Assembly: GCF_004803895.1 (NCBI RefSeq)
Contig: NZ_CP021978.1
Location: 4,030,001 to 4,094,000 of the forward strand
Direction: 5' to 3'
Origin: Streptomyces hawaiiensis
GTDB taxonomy: Bacteria; Actinomycetota; Actinomycetes; Streptomycetales; Streptomycetaceae
DNA length: 64,000 nucleotides
A program made the translations under genes and the position numbers. Of this stretch, positions 61,340 through 64,000 are shown in pieces. Numbering within the stretch: position 1 is the stretch's first letter; each line of letters opens with the position of its first letter. The notes beneath the pieces are model-generated. The model did no database searches and was not told the origin of the DNA. It saw nothing but the letters and a program-made list of their open reading frames with translations.

Positions 61340-61375
61340 GTCACCGCGCCACCCCGGAACGCCCCGTGGGAGACG

Positions 61376-62278
61376 TCAGCTCGTGAGCACCAGCTCCGAA
61401 CTGATCGTCTCCCACAGTGCGTTGAACCACAGGTGCGACTGCTCCACGAACGTCGTGTCGCGCAGCCCTGCGCCCTGCCGGAAGGCGAACAGCATGGACC
61501 GGGTGCCCTGGGCGTCGTACATCGCCGGCCGCTCGTGATCGATCTCGGCCTCCCGGCGCGTCAGCGTGTAGTACGCGAACAGCGCCTCCGTGCCGTTGAG
61601 CAGGTACAGCTTCACCGGCGGGGTGAAGGGCAGCGCCCGGAACGTGACACGGACGTCGATGCCGTGCGTGGCGCGCAGGGCCAGCAGATTGTGCTGGAGG
61701 ACCTGCCCCTGGGCGTTGCGCATCGCCAGCCACCGCTCGTGCACCCGGTCGTCGCCGCCCCCCTCGACCGGCACCGGGAAGGCCAGGTCGATGTCCCGGC
61801 TCGGCAACAGCACCCGGACGTCGACCTTGGCCGGTTTCAGCCGTCCGGCGTGGATCTGCCGCAGCGGCTCACCGATGGCGAGCGTGAGGGAGATGGACGT
61901 CAGGCACACGGCGTCGATCTCGACGTGCTCCGCCGCGAACGCCGTCGCGATCCGGGGCGCGAGGGCCACCGTCGTGGGCAGCGGCGGGGCCTCCGGGCCG
62001 GTCAGCGCGCCGACGGGGTCGGGGGCGACGGTCGCCGGACTGCCCTTGGACACGTTGGTGAGCAACCGCTCGGACTGCAGGACGCGCAGCGCCTGCCGCA
62101 CCGCCCCGCGCTCGACACCGAACTCGTGGGCCAGCTGAGCCTGGGTGGGCATGCGCTCACCCGGCCGCAGCGCCCCTGACCTGATCCGGGCGCGCAGCTC
62201 GTCGGCCACCTCGTGATGTGTCCTCTGTGGCCGTTGCGACCTCTTCCGTCCAGTGACGGAGTCGTGTTCCGGGTCCAC
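61376..62278 (-). CDS. devE: DevE GntR-family regulator, paralogue of DevA
   Basis: 300 aa from a GTG at 62278; a TTG at 62293 is the alternative. Winged helix (ADELRARIRSGALRPGERMP, FGVERGAVRQALRVLQSERL) and an effector region identical to DevA in long blocks (RALPFTPPVKLYLLN, WLAMRNAQGQVLQHN). devA and devE are described as a duplicated pair with distinct developmental roles in Streptomyces. A perfect 17-bp palindrome lies 87 bp upstream. Confidence 0.85.
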   Translation of the reverse strand: MDPEHDSVTGRKRSQRPQRTHHEVADELRARIRSGALRPGERMPTQAQLAHEFGVERGAVRQALRVLQSERLLTNVSKGSPATVAPDPVGALTGPEAPPLPTTVALAPRIATAFAAEHVEIDAVCLTSISLTLAIGEPLRQIHAGRLKPAKVDVRVLLPSRDIDLAFPVPVEGGGDDRVHERWLAMRNAQGQVLQHNLLALRATHGIDVRVTFRALPFTPPVKLYLLNGTEALFAYYTLTRREAEIDHERPAMYDAQGTRSMLFAFRQGAGLRDTTFVEQSHLWFNALWETISSELVLTS

Positions 62279-62364
62279 ACCTGAACAGTACAACTTCCCG
62301 CCATCTTCCGGCAGTTCAGGGAAAGGTGGTTATGAGCCGCTTCCAAGCGGAGATAAGTACAGTG

Positions 62365-62381
62365 AAGTTGGTCACCAACTT
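62365..62381. promoter_or_regulatory. Perfect palindrome upstream of devE
   Basis: AAGTTGGT-C-ACCAACTT (62365-62381) has the same AGTTGG/CCAACT half-sites as the devA upstream site. It suggests auto- or cross-regulation by the two paralogues. Confidence 0.68.
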
Positions 62382-62545
62382 GGGAAACATGGTCAGACCT
62401 TCAGGGGGTTGGCCACCCGCTCAGGGACTCCCCTCCGGAGGGGAGCCGGGAGTCCCGCCCGGCCGGCACGGCCGCACGACAACCACAACCGAACAGCTCG
62501 CTACGGATGCGGGTCCCAGCACGCCCGTCGGCAGAAGGGAGCGGC

Positions 62546-63808
62546 TCAGAACATGTCCGGGCACCACGGCCGCCTGGACGTACGCAGCAGGGCGTCGGCC
62601 TTCCGGGCGGCGCCCGCTCGTTCCTCGCGCACCCGCCCCAGCGCCGCCAGCCGCACCGCCGACTCGTCCCCGAGCCACAGCGCCGCCAACTCGCCCAGCC
62701 CCAGTTCCAGTTCCGCGCTCTCGGTGGTCGGTGTGCAGGACGCCCCCTCGGGCGAGGCCTCCAGCCGGTAGCGCCCGCCGGTCAGCCCGTCCACGCCGGC
62801 GACCTCCAGCACCAGCGCCCCCGACGCCTCGTACGTCCGCGCCTCCAGCGCCCGTACGACGTCCAGGATCCGCACCCACAGCCAGTCCGCCAACGAGGTG
62901 ATCGCGGCGGCCCGCGGGTCGGGCAGGAGGTGCGGGAGCAGGTCGTCGGGCGCCCGCCAGCCGCTCTTCACCTTCACGACCCAGTCGATGGAGCAGACGT
63001 ACTCCCACAGCGCGCGTTCCGCGGCCGGCGTCGCGCCCAGCAGCCACCGCACGGTCGCCGTGTTCAACGGCTGCTTGGCGTCACCCCAGTCGTCGTCCAC
63101 CTCGTACGCGGCCAGCCCGTCGACCTCGCCGGACGCCGAGCGGTACACGGCGAAGAACGGCGGCTTCCACGACGGGTCGAACCGCAGGGCGCCGGTGTTC
63201 ACCTTCCACCAGGTCTCGTCGCGGTCGATGGCGCCGGGCAGGCCACGGCGCACCCGCTCGTGCAGCTCGGGACCGAGCTTGCGGATGTCCTCGCCCTCCA
63301 CCAGGTCGATCCGCCCGCCGTCCGCCGGGCCCGCCCAGCGGGCGTCGAGGCCGGCGCGCGGCACATCGATCGTCCACTCCGACATCCTGGTCGCCGGCCC
63401 GAAGCCGTAGCGGCCGTAGATCGGGTACTCGGCGGCGATCAGCGTCGCGACGACGTCCCCGCGCTCCTTCGCGGCCGCCAGGTCCCGCGCCATCAGGCGG
63501 CTGAGCAGTCCGCGGCGGCGGTGCGTGGCGGTGACGGTGACGCCCGAGATCGCGTCGGCCGGGACACTCGCCCCGCCCACGGCCGTGAGCTCCTGGTCGA
63601 AGGACTTGAAAGTCGCCACACACCGGCCGCCGTCGAAGGCACCCAGGTAGCGGCCCGGAACGAACTTCCCGCGCCGGCCCTCGATCTCCTCCTCGGTGAG
63701 AGCGGGCACCCGCAGAAAGCCGGTGTTGACGGCACGCAGCCAGTCGGCGAACTCGGCTTCGGCGATCGGGCGTATGTCGATGTCGTCGGCACGGGACACG
63801 GGGGGCAT
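62546..63808 (-). CDS. Eis-like N-acetyltransferase
   Basis: 420 aa. The GNAT domain carries SGVTVTATHRRRGLLSRLMA (acetyl-CoA loop) and YPIYGRYGFGPATRMSEW; a second GNAT-like domain and a C-terminal SCP2-like domain (YRLEASPEGASCTPTTESAE) complete the Eis architecture, with a C-terminal MF carboxylate used as general base in Eis proteins. Eis enzymes acetylate aminoglycosides and other amines at several positions; the natural substrate here is unknown. Conserved Streptomyces backbone gene. Confidence 0.9.
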   Translation of the reverse strand: MPPVSRADDIDIRPIAEAEFADWLRAVNTGFLRVPALTEEEIEGRRGKFVPGRYLGAFDGGRCVATFKSFDQELTAVGGASVPADAISGVTVTATHRRRGLLSRLMARDLAAAKERGDVVATLIAAEYPIYGRYGFGPATRMSEWTIDVPRAGLDARWAGPADGGRIDLVEGEDIRKLGPELHERVRRGLPGAIDRDETWWKVNTGALRFDPSWKPPFFAVYRSASGEVDGLAAYEVDDDWGDAKQPLNTATVRWLLGATPAAERALWEYVCSIDWVVKVKSGWRAPDDLLPHLLPDPRAAAITSLADWLWVRILDVVRALEARTYEASGALVLEVAGVDGLTGGRYRLEASPEGASCTPTTESAELELGLGELAALWLGDESAVRLAALGRVREERAGAARKADALLRTSRRPWCPDMF

Positions 63809-63823
63809 GACGTCACGCTAGGC

Positions 63824-63868
63824 GGAGGGCCGGTCGGTGTCGCGTAAATATCCGACGACCGGCCCTCC
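63824..63868 (-). terminator. Hairpin terminator of the gene at the right edge
   Basis: A 13-bp stem (63824-63836 with 63856-63868) with a 19-nt loop lies between the partial gene on the reverse strand and the Eis-like start. Confidence 0.72.
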
Positions 63869-63885
63869 CCGGGCCCCGGGACGGC

Positions 63886-64000
63886 TCACACCAGCAGGTC
63901 GTCGACCTGCGCCTCCCCGTCGCGGTACCGGCGCGCCATCTCCGCGCTGCACTCGTCGGCCGTGCGCTGGAGCCGCTGACGGCGCCGGGAGATCTGCTGC
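63886..64000 (-). CDS. C-terminal end of an unidentified protein (cut by window edge)
   Basis: The last 37 codons read QQISRRRQRLQRTADECSAE and end DGEAQVDDLLV-stop (TGA at 63886-63888). A charged helical tail follows a terminator-proximal position. The family cannot be named from this fragment. Confidence 0.65.
   Translation of the reverse strand, partial: QQISRRRQRLQRTADECSAEMARRYRDGEAQVDDLLV

Overview
The window is a piece of a Streptomyces chromosome. Its base composition is very GC-rich, most starts have AGGAGG-type ribosome sites, ATGA and GTGA overlaps are frequent, and the genes include phoR/phoU, mycothiol mshA, and the sporulation regulators devA, devB and devE. From memory, the backbone order matches the Streptomyces coelicolor interval from about SCO4229 (phoR) down to about SCO4187. 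Two large insertions and several decayed genes interrupt this backbone.

Layout. 1-5240: the 3'-truncated phoR sensor kinase, divergent from phoU across a PHO-box region; a 51-aa cysteine-rich peptide; a DUF4242 (SCO4226-type, nickel-binding) protein; an ECF42-type sigma factor coupled to a DGPF protein; and a DinB-type protein. 5373-5831: an ArsR remnant and a strong hairpin. 5841-17872: an integrative conjugative element of the actinomycete type (AICE, 12.0 kb), flanked by 18-bp direct repeats and inserted at the 3' end of gpmA. It carries GNAT and GntR genes, a row of small transfer genes, an FtsK-like translocase followed by a candidate transfer locus, a spread gene, a Prim-Pol plus ATPase replication pair, an iteron-like cluster, xis and int.

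17854-32385: backbone genes, namely gpmA, an MFS transporter, GNAT, DUF6233, an NTF2-like protein, a YqeB-like membrane protein, DUF2000 divergent from AraC, YbjN, mshA, an RTX remnant, a CPCC protein, a methyltransferase, an NlpC/P60 hydrolase, a response regulator-phosphatase, DUF2516, an HBHA-like protein and an XRE regulator under a perfect palindrome. 32436-46091: a phenazine gene cluster (phzC, phzD, phzE, phzG, phzB, phzF) with an asparagine-synthetase-type amidotransferase, an O-methyltransferase, two VOC/ABM-type small proteins, DUF4186, DUF488 and an asparaginase-like protein. phzD carries a one-base frameshift in a C/G run. TTA codons (bldA targets in Streptomyces) are present in phzC, in the small ABM-like gene, and in the rarA-like and WYL genes just downstream.

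46289-64000: a rarA paralogue, RidA, a WYL regulator, VOC, an unrecognised protein and a methyltransferase; then a membrane protein, TetR with a palindromic operator, an SGNH hydrolase, an RraA remnant, a HelD-type RNA polymerase recycling factor with its own TetR gene, a tandem-domain APH-like kinase, devB/devA and devE (both GntR genes preceded by the same AGTTGG/CCAACT palindrome), an Eis-like acetyltransferase, and the end of one further gene.

How the parts work together. PhzC feeds the shikimate pathway. PhzE makes ADIC from chorismate, PhzD hydrolyses it, PhzF isomerises it, and PhzB and PhzG condense and oxidise the product to a phenazine carboxylate. The AsnB-like protein could amidate the acid and the methyltransferase could O- or N-methylate it. 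No dedicated exporter or pathway-specific regulator is visible inside the cluster. No tRNA, rRNA or CRISPR array was seen.
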